41,580 nt of DNA from Pirellulales bacterium (GCA_035939775.1 DASZFO010000318.1:1-41580); one strand, 5' to 3'; positions 26,369 through 34,872 are shown, counted from the first letter of the stretch. Notes: generated from the letters alone by a model not told the origin. A program made the numbers and translations.

Positions 26369-27422
26369 AGCGAGACTCCTGGATAAGCCACCACAGACGA
26401 TCGGCCAGCGCGGCCAACCCGGCCATTGTCGCCAGCCACGATAAGAGCATGATGCTGCGCACCAGGGCCACTGTCCAGGGGACCCAAATCGCCATCGGGT
26501 TGTAGCCTACTCCTTGGAATTCGTCTTCCACGGTCCTTCCGGGCGTTTGGTCCAGATTTCGAGCGATCGCAGCTTGAAGCCACAGCCCGCGGGTTTCGAG
26601 ATTTGGCCAATCGGGGGCCGGGATTGTGAAGAACGCGAGCATGATGAGAAATGAGGTGAGGCAACTCGCCGTCACGATCAGCAGCCGGCGGGGCGCGCGG
26701 CGAGGAAGCACATCGCGTTCGACTCCAACATCGCTGGCGAACCACGCCATGACCATAACGAGCCAGCTCGCCACTGCTGTCGCTGCGGGGGGCGGCCACG
26801 GCGGACCGATTCCGACCACTCGGTGCAGCACTCCCAGCGCGACGGCTAACAGCGAGACCGCGGCCAGGCCGCCGTAGCGCCGCCAATGCTGTGCGGTCTG
26901 ACGATTCGTATCGGCTTGGCGTACGCGGCCGCGGTAGGCCAGCACGGTCGCCTCATCGACGTTTACTTCCCTGCGAAGCAGATCGATATCGCCGATTTGT
27001 TCTTTCTTGAAGTACCAATCGAGCACGACCAATAGGGCGTCGAGCGCACGATAGGCATCGGCCTCCGAAAAATCCTTGCTCAGATCGCCGTGAGTTGCTG
27101 CATTGCCCAACTCGCGGATGTGATCGACGTAGGCCTTGATGTGCAGATCGAGGACGCCTTCCTGAACCAACCGCGTCACCAGATTGTCGAGCGGGCGGGT
27201 GCCGGCCTTTTCGGGCACATGCCGCCGAAACAGATCGCGGACCACATATTCCAGCACCCGCCGGGCACGGACCAGCGCCATTGCCGGATCGGGCTGGGCG
27301 ATTCGCTTGAACTGCTCCAGCGATTTCTTGATATCCTCGAATGCCCGCGAGAGGCGATCGATCTGTGCCTGCGCGTCGCCTGCTTCGAGGTTCGGCGGTT
27401 CGGGAATTGGTTCGGACGACAT
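26346..27422 (-). CDS. Membrane protein with a DUF4145-like N-terminal domain
   Basis: 358 residues from the ATG at 27420-27422; an upstream extension would read through a gene-free region. Residues about 45-130 (ALVRARRVLEYVVRDLFRRH, LDNLVTRLVQEGVL, HIRELGNAATHGD) match the DUF4145/HEPN-like pattern, in which N-x-x-x-H near the end is the typical feature. Then come four hydrophobic segments: two before and two after a basic stretch, DVLPRRAPRRLLIVTASCLT; the last has IWVPWTVALVRSIMLLSWLA. DUF4145 domains are found in restriction and defence proteins as well as in unrelated cases. Here the function is unknown. It overlaps the gene for the secreted protein at 25562-26368. Confidence 0.72.
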   Translation of the reverse strand: MSSEPIPEPPNLEAGDAQAQIDRLSRAFEDIKKSLEQFKRIAQPDPAMALVRARRVLEYVVRDLFRRHVPEKAGTRPLDNLVTRLVQEGVLDLHIKAYVDHIRELGNAATHGDLSKDFSEADAYRALDALLVVLDWYFKKEQIGDIDLLRREVNVDEATVLAYRGRVRQADTNRQTAQHWRRYGGLAAVSLLAVALGVLHRVVGIGPPWPPPAATAVASWLVMVMAWFASDVGVERDVLPRRAPRRLLIVTASCLTSFLIMLAFFTIPAPDWPNLETRGLWLQAAIARNLDQTPGRTVEDEFQGVGYNPMAIWVPWTVALVRSIMLLSWLATMAGLAALADRLWWLIQESRYDPTLPA

Positions 27423-27651
27423 GGCAAAACTTTGAGCCGGTGCGGGCGAATGTTGATCGAGAAATTCTACCTCAAATTGCGTCTTGGCTGTCGCCGCCGG
27501 CCGGATATGATCTTGGAGTTGTTGGCCGTTGGGTGGCCGGGGCAGGACCGAAGGGAAGCCCCAGTGCGCCGCCGTCGACCGTCGCGCCACCGGGCCTCGG
27601 CAGTGCCTCCAGCTCCGCCCATCGAAATACGTCATAATGGAAAAAGCCGGC

Positions 27652-27757
27652 TAAGAGCCGATCCGAGAGCCGCCGGGGACTGTCCCCCTTTTGCGCAGTC
27701 CGCGGAGCAAAACGGGGATTGTCCCCTTTGCCCACGCGGTTCTAGGATAGGCTCTCA
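27652..27757 (+). mobile_element. MITE-like element, copy A (106 bp, terminal inverted repeats)
   Basis: Starts TAAGAGCC and ends GGCTCTCA; the terminal arms of about 23 bp (GAGCCGATCCGAGAGCCGCC and the inverted GCGGTTCTAGGATAGGCTC) can pair with few mismatches. Inside are two copies of the GGGGA(C/T)TGTCCCC palindrome around TTTTGCGCAGTCCGCGGAGC. Positions 34932-35037 hold the same element in the opposite orientation with only scattered differences. It encodes no transposase; its in-frame translation (AYPRTAWAKGT) is accidental. Confidence 0.8.
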
Positions 27758-27769
27758 GGAAACTCCGCC

Positions 27770-29029
27770 ATGCATCGCGCCCAATATCCGAACCGAAGGC
27801 GCTATTTGCGGTGCAGCTTGATTTGTGGCGTCGCACTGCTGATGCTCTTCGGAGTCCACCCGGCCAGCGGTCAAGAGGCGCCGCCCCAGCGGGTCAACCT
27901 TATCGCCGAGTTCCAAAAACTCGGCCTGACGCCGCTGGCCCAGGGGGACCGCGACGTTTGCTCGTTGTTTGCCATCACCGCACTGGCCGAGTTTGAAAGC
28001 AACCGCCATTCGGCCAGCCCGAAGGGCCGGCTCTCGGAAGAATACTTGATCTGGGCCGCCACCAACGCTTGCCGAAAGGACCACGATCAGGCGATGTTCT
28101 ACGAGGCGGTCCAGGGACTGAACGCGCTCGGGATCTGCGCCGCCGACCGGATGCCGTACACGAGCAAGCCCGATCCCAACCGCAAGCCATCCGCCGCCGC
28201 GATCGCCGACTCCGAACCGCTCCGCCAGCGCTGGCAGGTCGAATGGATTAAACGCTGGTCTGTTGATCGGAAGTTGACCGAGTCCGAGTTGCTGGAGATC
28301 AAACGGGCGCTGGCTGCCGGGCATCCGGTCGCTTGCGGGCTGCGCTGGCCGAATACGCTGCACGGTTACAAACTTCTCGATGTGCCGCCGCCGAGCCAGG
28401 TGTTCGATGGTCACAGCATCGCCCTGGTCGGTTACGAAGACGATCCAGCGAAGAAGGGCGGCGGCGTGTTTCAGTTTCGCAACAGCGATGGCCCGGACTG
28501 GGGCGCTAAGGGGTACGGCGAGATGTCCTATGCTTATGTCCGGACATACGCTAACGATGCCCTCTGGCTGCATTGCGGACCGCCGAGTTCCGAAGTGCCG
28601 CGGGTGCGATACGAAGCGGAGTCGCTGCCGGTACTGGCCGCAGAACGGTGCCGCACGAATCCGCAGTCGATGGATGATTTTGGCGCCGCGATGTGGAGCC
28701 ATGGTAAGCAGCTCTTTTGCGGGGCGGAACGCGGCGGGTGGGTTGAGTTGGGCTTTGATGTTCCCAAGCCTGGACGCTACCGCCTTCGTGTTCTAGCCAC
28801 CGCCGCCCCAGACTTTGGCATCGTCCGCGTCGCCCTCGACGAAAACCATCTGGCCCCGCAGTTTGATCTTTACTCCGGCCGGGTGTGCCCATCGGGTTCA
28901 CTTGAATTGGGCACCCACGAGCTAGCTGCCGGTAAGCATCGGCTCCGCTTCACGGCCATGAATAAGAGTGCGGCTTCAAAGAACTATTCATTTGGACTCG
29001 ATGCCGTCGACCTTCTGGTCGCGAAATGA
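27770..29029 (+). CDS. Secreted papain-like (C1) cysteine protease with C-terminal beta domain
   Basis: 419 residues. Signal peptide: basic start, then SLICGVALLMLFGVHPASG, cleaved near residues 34-35. The catalytic domain (about 40-260) shows the papain pattern with Gln58 (oxyanion hole) and Cys64 in LAQGDRDVCSLFA, His215 in VFDGHSIALVGYEDD and Asn238 in FQFRNSDGPDWG. From about residue 278 (VRYEAESLPVL) to the end lies a beta-sandwich domain like carbohydrate-binding or DUF5010-type modules, with RYRLRVLATAAPDFG and HRLRFTAMNKS. So a protein or glycoprotein is the likely target outside the cell. Start ATG at 27770, just 12 bases after the MITE-like element, which may carry or disturb the promoter. 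Confidence 0.85.
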   Translation: MHRAQYPNRRRYLRCSLICGVALLMLFGVHPASGQEAPPQRVNLIAEFQKLGLTPLAQGDRDVCSLFAITALAEFESNRHSASPKGRLSEEYLIWAATNACRKDHDQAMFYEAVQGLNALGICAADRMPYTSKPDPNRKPSAAAIADSEPLRQRWQVEWIKRWSVDRKLTESELLEIKRALAAGHPVACGLRWPNTLHGYKLLDVPPPSQVFDGHSIALVGYEDDPAKKGGGVFQFRNSDGPDWGAKGYGEMSYAYVRTYANDALWLHCGPPSSEVPRVRYEAESLPVLAAERCRTNPQSMDDFGAAMWSHGKQLFCGAERGGWVELGFDVPKPGRYRLRVLATAAPDFGIVRVALDENHLAPQFDLYSGRVCPSGSLELGTHELAAGKHRLRFTAMNKSAASKNYSFGLDAVDLLVAK

Positions 29030-29098
29030 ATTGTGTGCGGGCGCCGACGTGCTTCTTCGCGGGCGAAGCGACGGATGGTTTGTTTAGTAGGTCCGTGC

Positions 29099-29212
29099 TT
29101 ACGCGGCCGCTCCATTCAGGGCATCGCCCGACTTGATCGTGCCGGTCTTGAGGCTCTTGAACCAGCGGCGTTTGCGTTTTGGCGGCTCGGCTTTGGGCGA
29201 CTCGGTCTGCAT
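29099..29212 (-). pseudogene. Truncated FQFSLRTLL-type gene start
   Basis: A 37-codon frame headed by a perfect promoter cassette. The first 17 residues (MQTESPKAEPPKRKRRW) match the start of the gene at 13994-14476, then F-K-S-L-K replaces the FQFSLRTLL signature and the frame ends after TGTIKSGDALNGAAA. No membrane helix is left. It is either a truncated copy or a very small protein of its own; the sister tail (AGTVKLDEALNG) at 30031-30069 suggests the ending is itself a repeated piece. Confidence 0.5.
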
Positions 29213-29248
29213 GGCCGCATTATCCTTGACCGCGGGCAGCCGGAGCAA
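29213..29248 (-). promoter_or_regulatory. Repeated promoter-like cassette (copy e)
   Basis: TTGCTC at 29248-29243, 18-base spacer, GATAAT at 29224-29219, GCGGCC, then ATG at 29212. It lies 15 bases after the stop of the LysE gene. Confidence 0.6.
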
Positions 29249-29263
29249 GCGAGACTGGCGTAG

Positions 29264-29890
29264 TCACTTACTAACCGCCAGTTTCACTCCGAGCGCGACA
29301 AAAACGGCGCCGGTTACCCGCCGGATCCAGATTGCGAACGATCCACAGTCTCGCAAGCGGCGACCGATGGCCGAAGCCGACCAGGCCAGGACCAGGCACC
29401 AAATTGTGCCAGTGCAAATGAACACGGCGCCCAAGAAGAGGAACGTACCAATTTTGGAGGCTGCCGAGGGATCGACGAACTGTGGCAGAAACGACATGAA
29501 GAAGAGCGCCACCTTGGGGTTGAGCAGATTGGTGAGCAGGCCGGCGCGGTAGATCGCCCAGGATCGCGTCTTCCCGAACTCGGGCGTCAATGTCGTGCTA
29601 TTCGGGTTTTGAAACAAGATCCGCGCGCCCAGGTAAACCAAGTACGCTGCACCGACGAACTTTACCATGAGGAACGCCGTACCGGACGTGGCTAGTATCG
29701 CCGACAGGCCAAGCGAAGCCGCGATCGTGTGAACTAGACAACCCGAGATGATTCCAAGCACCGAAACCAGTCCGGCGCGACGCCCTTGGGCGATGCTTCG
29801 ACCGAGAATATAGAACGTGTCCTGCCCCGGCGTGAGATTCAGCAGAATCGCGCTCACCAAGAACAAGCCGAAGTTCTGGGTGCCGAGCAT
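29264..29890 (-). CDS. LysE/RhtB family amino-acid exporter
   Basis: 208 residues, six predicted membrane helices, the normal size of the family. The N-terminal hallmark ILLNLTPGQDTFYILGRSI (family pattern x-x-P-G-P-x-x-x-x-x-x-x) is at about residues 16-34, followed by GRRAGLVSVLGIISGCLVH. Then AAYLVYLGARILF and AGLLTNLLNPKVALFFMSFL with the conserved L-N-P-K. Such proteins export amino acids, homoserine lactones or related compounds by proton exchange in the inner membrane; the substrate here is unknown. ATG at 29888-29890. Gene stands alone between repeated sequences. Confidence 0.92.
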   Translation of the reverse strand: MLGTQNFGLFLVSAILLNLTPGQDTFYILGRSIAQGRRAGLVSVLGIISGCLVHTIAASLGLSAILATSGTAFLMVKFVGAAYLVYLGARILFQNPNSTTLTPEFGKTRSWAIYRAGLLTNLLNPKVALFFMSFLPQFVDPSAASKIGTFLFLGAVFICTGTIWCLVLAWSASAIGRRLRDCGSFAIWIRRVTGAVFVALGVKLAVSK

Positions 29891-30030
29891 AGGATGGTCC
29901 CGCCGCTGTAGAATTCAATGATTGGCCGCGGACGAATGAACCGCCAAGCGAGCTGGAACCGTTCGAGCGAACGATGGACGCTGCCAAGATTAGACCAGAC
30001 AGCGGCCGACCCCGCTACGATAGCTCGACA

Positions 30031-30069
30031 TCCATTCAGGGCCTCGTCCAGCTTGACCGTGCCGGCTTG
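30031..30069 (-). repeat. Second copy of the AGTVKLDEALNG-coding fragment
   Basis: The 39 bases match 29111-29149 at roughly four of five positions and, on the minus strand, encode AGTVKLDEALNG against TGTIKSGDALNG there. Differences are partly in third codon positions. No start or promoter precedes it; it is a gene scrap or a short dispersed repeat. Confidence 0.45.
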
Positions 30070-30085
30070 AACTTGACGCGATCAC

Positions 30086-30107
30086 CCGCGAGAATCACTC
30101 GCGGAGG
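30086..30107 (+). promoter_or_regulatory. Hairpin abutting the ribosome-binding site of the chitinase gene
   Basis: CCGCGAG (30086-30092) and CTCGCGG (30098-30104) form a perfect 7-bp stem with loop AATCA; the last two G bases of the stem are also the first bases of the GGAGG ribosome-binding site (30103-30107), which lies 8 bases before the ATG at 30116. The stem could modulate translation start. Confidence 0.45.
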
Positions 30108-30115
30108 ACTAAACC

Positions 30116-31233
30116 ATGATTCCACGAGCGATTGTCCTGTTGTTTGTTGGCACAACCGTGCTGCTGGGCAATGGCGCGCCCAATTCGGCTTGGCCCGACG
30201 ATCACCGTGTGGCGCTGTCCCGAGTGTTCGTCGGCTATGTGTACCAGCAGCCGCAGAACATCAACTATTCCCTCTATACGCACCTCTGCCACGCATTTCT
30301 GGATGCAAACGAGGATGGCAGCATTCGACCGAACAAGTCATGTCCGAATCAGCAACTTGTGACCGACGCCCACAAGTCAGGCGTCAAAGTCATTCTTTCT
30401 CTCGGAGGTTGGGGCTGGGACAAACAATTCACGGCGATCGTCAGCGAGCAGGAATCGCTTAACCGCTTCATCAACGCCGTGATGACCATCATTGAAAAGT
30501 TCGATTATGACGGCATGGATGTGGATTGGGAGTACCCTGATACCACAGCAAAGGCGGCCGGATTCGATCGGCTCTGTCGGCGGCTGCGCAGCGAATTGGA
30601 TGCGCTCGGAAAAAGAAGGGACGGCAGTTGGTCCTGACGATGGCCGCGTCCGCCAGTCCGTCGACGCTCAAATCGGTTGAGAATGCCACGCTGCTGGACA
30701 CGATGGATTGGATCAACGTGATGACCTACGACTACACGGGCGATTGGTCGTCTCAGGCCGGACATCATTCGCCATTATTCGCTTCGTCGAAACAGAGGGG
30801 GACGCCTTATTCGACCGAATTGTCGATGAAATCCCTCGTCGATCGCGGCATCCCGGCCAGCCGGCTGGCGATGGGCTTGCCGCTCTATGGGCGAACCTTT
30901 GCCGTCTCTGAGCCGTACGCCCCGACGAAGAACCCAGCCCCGCGACCGGCCGTGCGCGGCGGCAGCTATAGCAACATCGTCAAGCTCATCAAAGACAAAG
31001 GCTGGGTCCGCAGATGGGACGACGAGACCAAAAGTCCTTGGGCGCTTGCTCCCGATGGCTCGGCCATTATCGCCTACGACGACGCCGAATCACTGTCGAT
31101 GAAAACCGAGTGGGCCATTAAACAAGGCTTCCGCGGCGTCTTCTTCTGGCAAATCCGCGACGATCAGATGCCCGATGGACGTTTTCCTTTGCAAGAGGCG
31201 GCGCATAAGAAATGGGAGCAAGCCGGACTTTGA
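30116..31233 (+). pseudogene. GH18 chitinase-like gene interrupted by a frameshift
   Basis: Two frames make one GH18 enzyme of about 372 residues. Frame 1 (30116-30637) has a signal peptide, VILSLGGWGWDKQF (SxGG motif) and YDGMDVDWEYP with the catalytic Glu139 preceded by Asp135 and Asp137. After KAAGFDRLCRRLRSELDALG the frame shifts by -1 near the A/G-rich run 30609-30620, and the second frame (to 31233) continues with QLVLTMAASAS, LLDTMDWINVMTYDYTGDW (with the substrate-assisting Tyr), GLPLYGRTF and GFRGVFFWQIRDD, all expected chitinase segments in order. One missing base explains it. Strong GGAGG ribosome-binding site before the ATG. Either a recent null mutation or a sequencing error; the rest looks intact. 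Confidence 0.88.
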
Positions 31234-31351
31234 GAGACGATCCTGGAGCTGTCCTGGACCGGCATGACGAGAGGAAATCAAGGCGGCAATTTGGAATCAA
31301 CTTCGGTACGAGGCCCCTCGTTGCAACCAATGGATCGCCAGAAGCATCAAC

Positions 31352-32542
31352 TCATCGCGGTTCAACGGCTGCCACGACACGTTTTACTAGTTCGGACTCG
31401 AAGTCCTGGGGATACTGATCGCCGACCCCGACGCGGACAAACACCAAATCTAGACTCGGAACTACGTAGCCATGATTGTTGCGGAAGCCAGCCGTTTGCA
31501 CGAGGTCATGGGGCGCGTCCTTGTGATGCGGATAAATCCACCACTGGGCGCCATAGTCGGGCTTCGCCGAGATTGCGGCCCAAGCGAAGTCGTAGTAGCT
31601 GGCCGGCACGATCCGTTTGCCGGCCCACTCGCCCCGATGTAGGGCCAGGTAGCAGAAGCGGGCGTGTTCGCGCGCCGTCGTCGTGATTCCGCTGTAGCCT
31701 TGGCTGTAGGGTCCGATCGCGCCGTCGCCGCCATTCGTGACCCACCGCACCTGCCGCATACCGATCGGTTCGAATAGGTGCTCCTTCAGGAACGGGTAGA
31801 GGTCGACCCCGGTTGTTCGGTGGAACAGGAGGACGAGATGCGCGACCCCAGCATTGCTGTAGTGGAAGACCTTGCCAGGGTCGTTTTTCAACTTTGCCAT
31901 CGGCGAGCCTTCGACATGCCCCAGGAACCACTCAAAGGGTTTCTCCTTCGGCTCGAACGGCTTGCCACCGGGCGGATCCGGCGGATTCTCTTCGCCGAGA
32001 CCCGAAACCATGTTCAGCAGATGTCGGACAGTGACGTCTGCCTTACGCGGGTCCGGTAGTGGAAGAGATTCAGGGATCCACTCGGCATTGCAGACCTTAA
32101 TGTCGAGCGCGAGCGGCTTGCCTGCGGTGCCGGCTGATGCGCCAAAGTCGGTGAGGATCATGCCGAAGGCGGTGCTGGTGTATGCCTTCGAGCAGGAGTA
32201 GATGTTGAAGTCGGTCCGGCGATCACAATCCTTGTACCACTCGCCGACGATATGACCGCGGCGGATCACGAGAAGGCCGGAAGCGCCATCGGCGGCCGCA
32301 TTATGGCGCCAGGCTTCCCGCAGCTTATCCCAATCGACGCCGGCGACCTCGCGGATCCTGGCCTTCTGTTCGCGGTCGGGTTAGCCCTGCTCTGGCAGCA
32401 GGCTACGCCAGCCGCCCTGTTCCTCGGCCGGCGGAAAGTAATCGACGAGCGCGGGACGATCCCGCGGTTTCTCGTCGGCCGCAAACGAAACCGACATCAA
32501 GCCAGGCAGACATCCGATCACGACGCAGATGCAGTATCGCAT
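31352..32542 (-). pseudogene. Serine hydrolase (beta-lactamase family, class C-like) with in-frame stop
   Basis: The ATG at 32540-32542, with AAAGGA upstream, starts a signal peptide (CVVIGCLPGLMSVSFAADE) and 53 residues to LLPEQG. A TAA at 32381-32383 interrupts the frame; the same frame then goes on as PDREQKARIREVAGVDWDKL to the stop at 31352. The downstream part holds the beta-lactamase-type active site: Ser116-x-x-Lys119 (YSCSKAYTS), Tyr228-Ser-Asn230 (FHYSNAGVAH) and the region RNNHGYVV. Total length would be 396 residues, normal for secreted esterase/penicillin-binding-like members. A single base change (for example GAA to TAA) would explain the stop. A GTG at 32267-32269 could restart but without a signal peptide. 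Confidence 0.82.
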
Positions 32543-32764
32543 CACTCGTATTTCCTTTCTCCATCGGTGGCGGCGGATCAATCTCAGAAAGTCGGAATTG
32601 GAACCAGCCACGGCCCGGCTTCTTCCTCGGAGCGAGCGGATCGGCGCTGGCTGGGTTTTCAAACGTGCCCGCATTTTAGCGGCAGACGATCGGGATTTCC
32701 CCTTTATTTCAGGCGCGACCGCGAATCATTGGAACGGGCCCCGCGGCCAAAAACTCATAAAAAA

Positions 32765-32798
32765 CCTGTTGACAGGCTAAGACGTTTTGGATTATAAA
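32765..32798 (+). promoter_or_regulatory. Sigma-70-like promoter of the blaI/blaR-like pair with a dyad over the -35
   Basis: A consensus TTGACA at 32769-32774 is followed after 17 bases by TTATAA (32792-32797). The arms CCTGT and ACAGG (32765-32776) form a dyad across the -35 box and GCTAAG/CTTAG flank the -10 region more loosely; a binding site for the BlaI-like repressor coded just downstream is plausible. Start of transcription is expected near 32804, giving a leader of about 32 bases. Confidence 0.65.
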
Positions 32799-32835
32799 TA
32801 AGCTTTAATGGCTTAGAATGAGGAGGCGGCCCTGT

Positions 32836-33300
32836 ATGTCCGCCCCGCGATCGCCGCCTAATTCAACGGAAGCAATCACACCGATGGCTCGGCCAAGACA
32901 AGATGTGACCCCCGCGGAACTGGCGATTCTGGAGTTGCTCTGGGACCGCGCAAAGGCGAGCACGCGGCAGATCGTCGATGCCCTCGATCCGGGCGGCGGC
33001 GCCGGACGCTATGCCACGGTGCAGAAGCAGCTCGAACGCATGGAGGCAAAGGGCTTGATCCTTCGTGACCGCAGCTATTTTCAGCACCTCTTCTCTCCGG
33101 CGGTCGATCGCGAGGAGTTGGCTGGCCAGCGATTGCGGACCGTCTTGGACAAATTGTGCGAAGGCTCGCTCGTACCGCTACTCAGCCATATCGTGCGCAC
33201 CAGACCGCTTACGCCCGACGAGCGCGAGGCGCTGCGTGAGTTGATCGATCAGCCCAACGAGCGCAAGCGGAGCACGCCCCGCAAACCAAAGAAGGAGTGA
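32836..33300 (+). CDS. BlaI/MecI/CopY family transcriptional repressor
   Basis: A winged-helix repressor. The family domain begins at residue 17 (MARPRQDVTPAELAILELLW), followed by ASTRQIVDALDP, YATVQKQLERMEAKGLI (recognition helix region) and the wing, then a dimerisation helix bundle. The start at the ATG 32836 is supported by a perfect AGGAGG 9 bases upstream; the next ATG at 32884 fits the family start exactly but lacks a good ribosome-binding site, so a protein of 138 or 154 residues is possible. Such repressors are released by cleavage after a partner BlaR-type sensor protease is activated; that partner is the next gene, 3 bases downstream. Target genes are not visible here beyond self-regulation. 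Confidence 0.93.
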   Translation: MSAPRSPPNSTEAITPMARPRQDVTPAELAILELLWDRAKASTRQIVDALDPGGGAGRYATVQKQLERMEAKGLILRDRSYFQHLFSPAVDREELAGQRLRTVLDKLCEGSLVPLLSHIVRTRPLTPDEREALRELIDQPNERKRSTPRKPKKE

Positions 33301-33303
33301 GCG

Positions 33304-34869
33304 ATGCTGCCTACCCTCCTGCGAATCGCCGCGAGCAATGCGCTATCAGCCGTCGTGTTGGCCGTCGTCGTGGCAGGGGTCAGTCGGCTCTGCGCGCGGC
33401 CGGCACTCACGCGGGCACTCTGGGTGCTGGTGTTGCTTAAGTTGCTCATGCCGCCGCTATGGACGATCCCGGTTGACGATTTTTTCGGCCACCAGCCGAC
33501 CAGCACCGACGGCGTCCGGACGCTCACCGTCCGAGATGATGGATTGGCCCGAACCGGCGACGTCGCCGGCGTCGGACAAGCCAGTTCCGCTGGCGCGGCC
33601 GACAACAACAAGCCGGAATCGGGGCTCGACTCGCGCGTTGAGCCGCCAACCGCAATGCCCGCCGCGAGCCGCAGTCCGATTCCACGCCTCATCCCGCCGG
33701 CCGAATGGATTGCCGCGGCCTGGATTGCCGGCACGCTCGGTGGATTGATTGCGCTGGTCGCTCGTGTCCGGCAATTCTTGCGATCGCTGCGACACGCCGC
33801 GCGGGCACCGGCCCGAGTCCAAGGGCGATGCTCGGCGCTGGCGGCACAGCTCGGCTTGCGGCAATCGCCAGGAGTGTGGTTTGTGCGCACGTCATTTTGC
33901 CCGAGCCTTTGGGCATTCAGTCGGCCGGCGCGGGTTTTGGTGCCGCAACAGTTGTGGGACCGGCTCGAGCCGGCGCAACAAGACGCGCTGTTGGTTCACG
34001 AGCTGGCGCATCTGCGACGGCGCGATCATTGGGTGCGCCTCCTGGAAGTGGCGGCCACTCTCGTTTACTGGTGGCATCCGGTGGTTTGGTACGGACGGCG
34101 GCGGCTGCACGAGGCTGAGGAACAATGCTGCGACGCCTGGGTGCTCGGGATCCTGCCCTCCGTGGGTAACAGTTATGCGGCGGCACTTTTGGACACCGTG
34201 GATTTCATTTCGTCGGCCCATCCCGCCACGCCGGCGCTGGCCAGCGGGTTGGGCGAGTTCTCTCACCTGAAAAGGAGAATCATCATGATTCAGAATGGAA
34301 GTGTGCGCAAGGCATTGACGTGGACCGGCGCGATGATCGTCTTCGGCCTGGCCGGAATTGTCCTGCCAGTGGCCCCCGGCTTCGGGCAAGATAATTCGGC
34401 AAAGGAAAAGCCCAAGCCCGAACTCAAGGAAATCGAAATCGACGTCGATGCTGACAAGGCCCGCGCCGGCAAGGCTGAGGCCACCCAGGGCGAGGCTGCG
34501 CGGACCGAGGCCGAAAGGTCGATCATGCATGCGAAGCTCGAAATCCAGCAGCTCTCCGCCGAGATGCAGAGAATCCAGGCCACGCTCGCGCAAGCCAAAG
34601 CGAGGCTGCGCGCGTTAGAAGTGGCTCGAAGCAATGAAGCCGGGACCTCAAACCGATTCTTCGTGTCGGACACGACAAACAGTAATAACGATCGGCCTGC
34701 CAATGTTTACACTCAGTTGGGCAACAAGTTCGATAATCAACCTCAGACCGAGAAACATGACCCACGCTCGCGGGCCGACCGGCTCGACCAATTGGAGCGA
34801 GAAGTCAAACGGATCCTTGGCGAGATCCATGAGATGAAGGGAGACCAGAGCGGGCAACCGAAACAGTAG
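33304..34869 (+). CDS. M56 (BlaR1/MecR1-like) membrane metalloprotease
   Basis: 521 residues. Membrane helices near residues 5-30 and 35-55, a Ser/Ala-rich loop, another helix near 135-155, then the gluzincin zinc site VHELAHLRRRDHW (HELAH at about 231-235) with the downstream Glu in HEAEEQCCDAWVL, as in BlaR1. A last helix (about 345-365) is followed by a periplasmic coiled coil (TEAERSIMHAKLEIQQLSAE, QRIQATLAQAKARLRALEV) and a Lys/Glu/Gln-rich tail, instead of the penicillin-binding domain of BlaR1. So the sensed signal is not a beta-lactam by this route. It forms a tight operon with the BlaI-like gene (3-base gap, GGAG ribosome-binding site in GGAGTGAGCG). Confidence 0.9.
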   Translation: MLPTLLRIAASNALSAVVLAVVVAGVSRLCARPALTRALWVLVLLKLLMPPLWTIPVDDFFGHQPTSTDGVRTLTVRDDGLARTGDVAGVGQASSAGAADNNKPESGLDSRVEPPTAMPAASRSPIPRLIPPAEWIAAAWIAGTLGGLIALVARVRQFLRSLRHAARAPARVQGRCSALAAQLGLRQSPGVWFVRTSFCPSLWAFSRPARVLVPQQLWDRLEPAQQDALLVHELAHLRRRDHWVRLLEVAATLVYWWHPVVWYGRRRLHEAEEQCCDAWVLGILPSVGNSYAAALLDTVDFISSAHPATPALASGLGEFSHLKRRIIMIQNGSVRKALTWTGAMIVFGLAGIVLPVAPGFGQDNSAKEKPKPELKEIEIDVDADKARAGKAEATQGEAARTEAERSIMHAKLEIQQLSAEMQRIQATLAQAKARLRALEVARSNEAGTSNRFFVSDTTNSNNDRPANVYTQLGNKFDNQPQTEKHDPRSRADRLDQLEREVKRILGEIHEMKGDQSGQPKQ

Positions 34870-34872
34870 CTT

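Noticed and set aside
27755-28702. Minus-strand open frame of 315 residues
   Set aside because: Antisense shadow of the papain-like protease, whose catalytic residues are clear on the plus strand.
30600-30645. Programmed -1 frameshift in the chitinase gene
   Set aside because: The run GGAAAAAGAAGGG does not give a standard X-XXY-YYZ heptamer in the zero frame with good re-pairing, and no stimulatory pseudoknot is evident; a plain deletion or read error is simpler.
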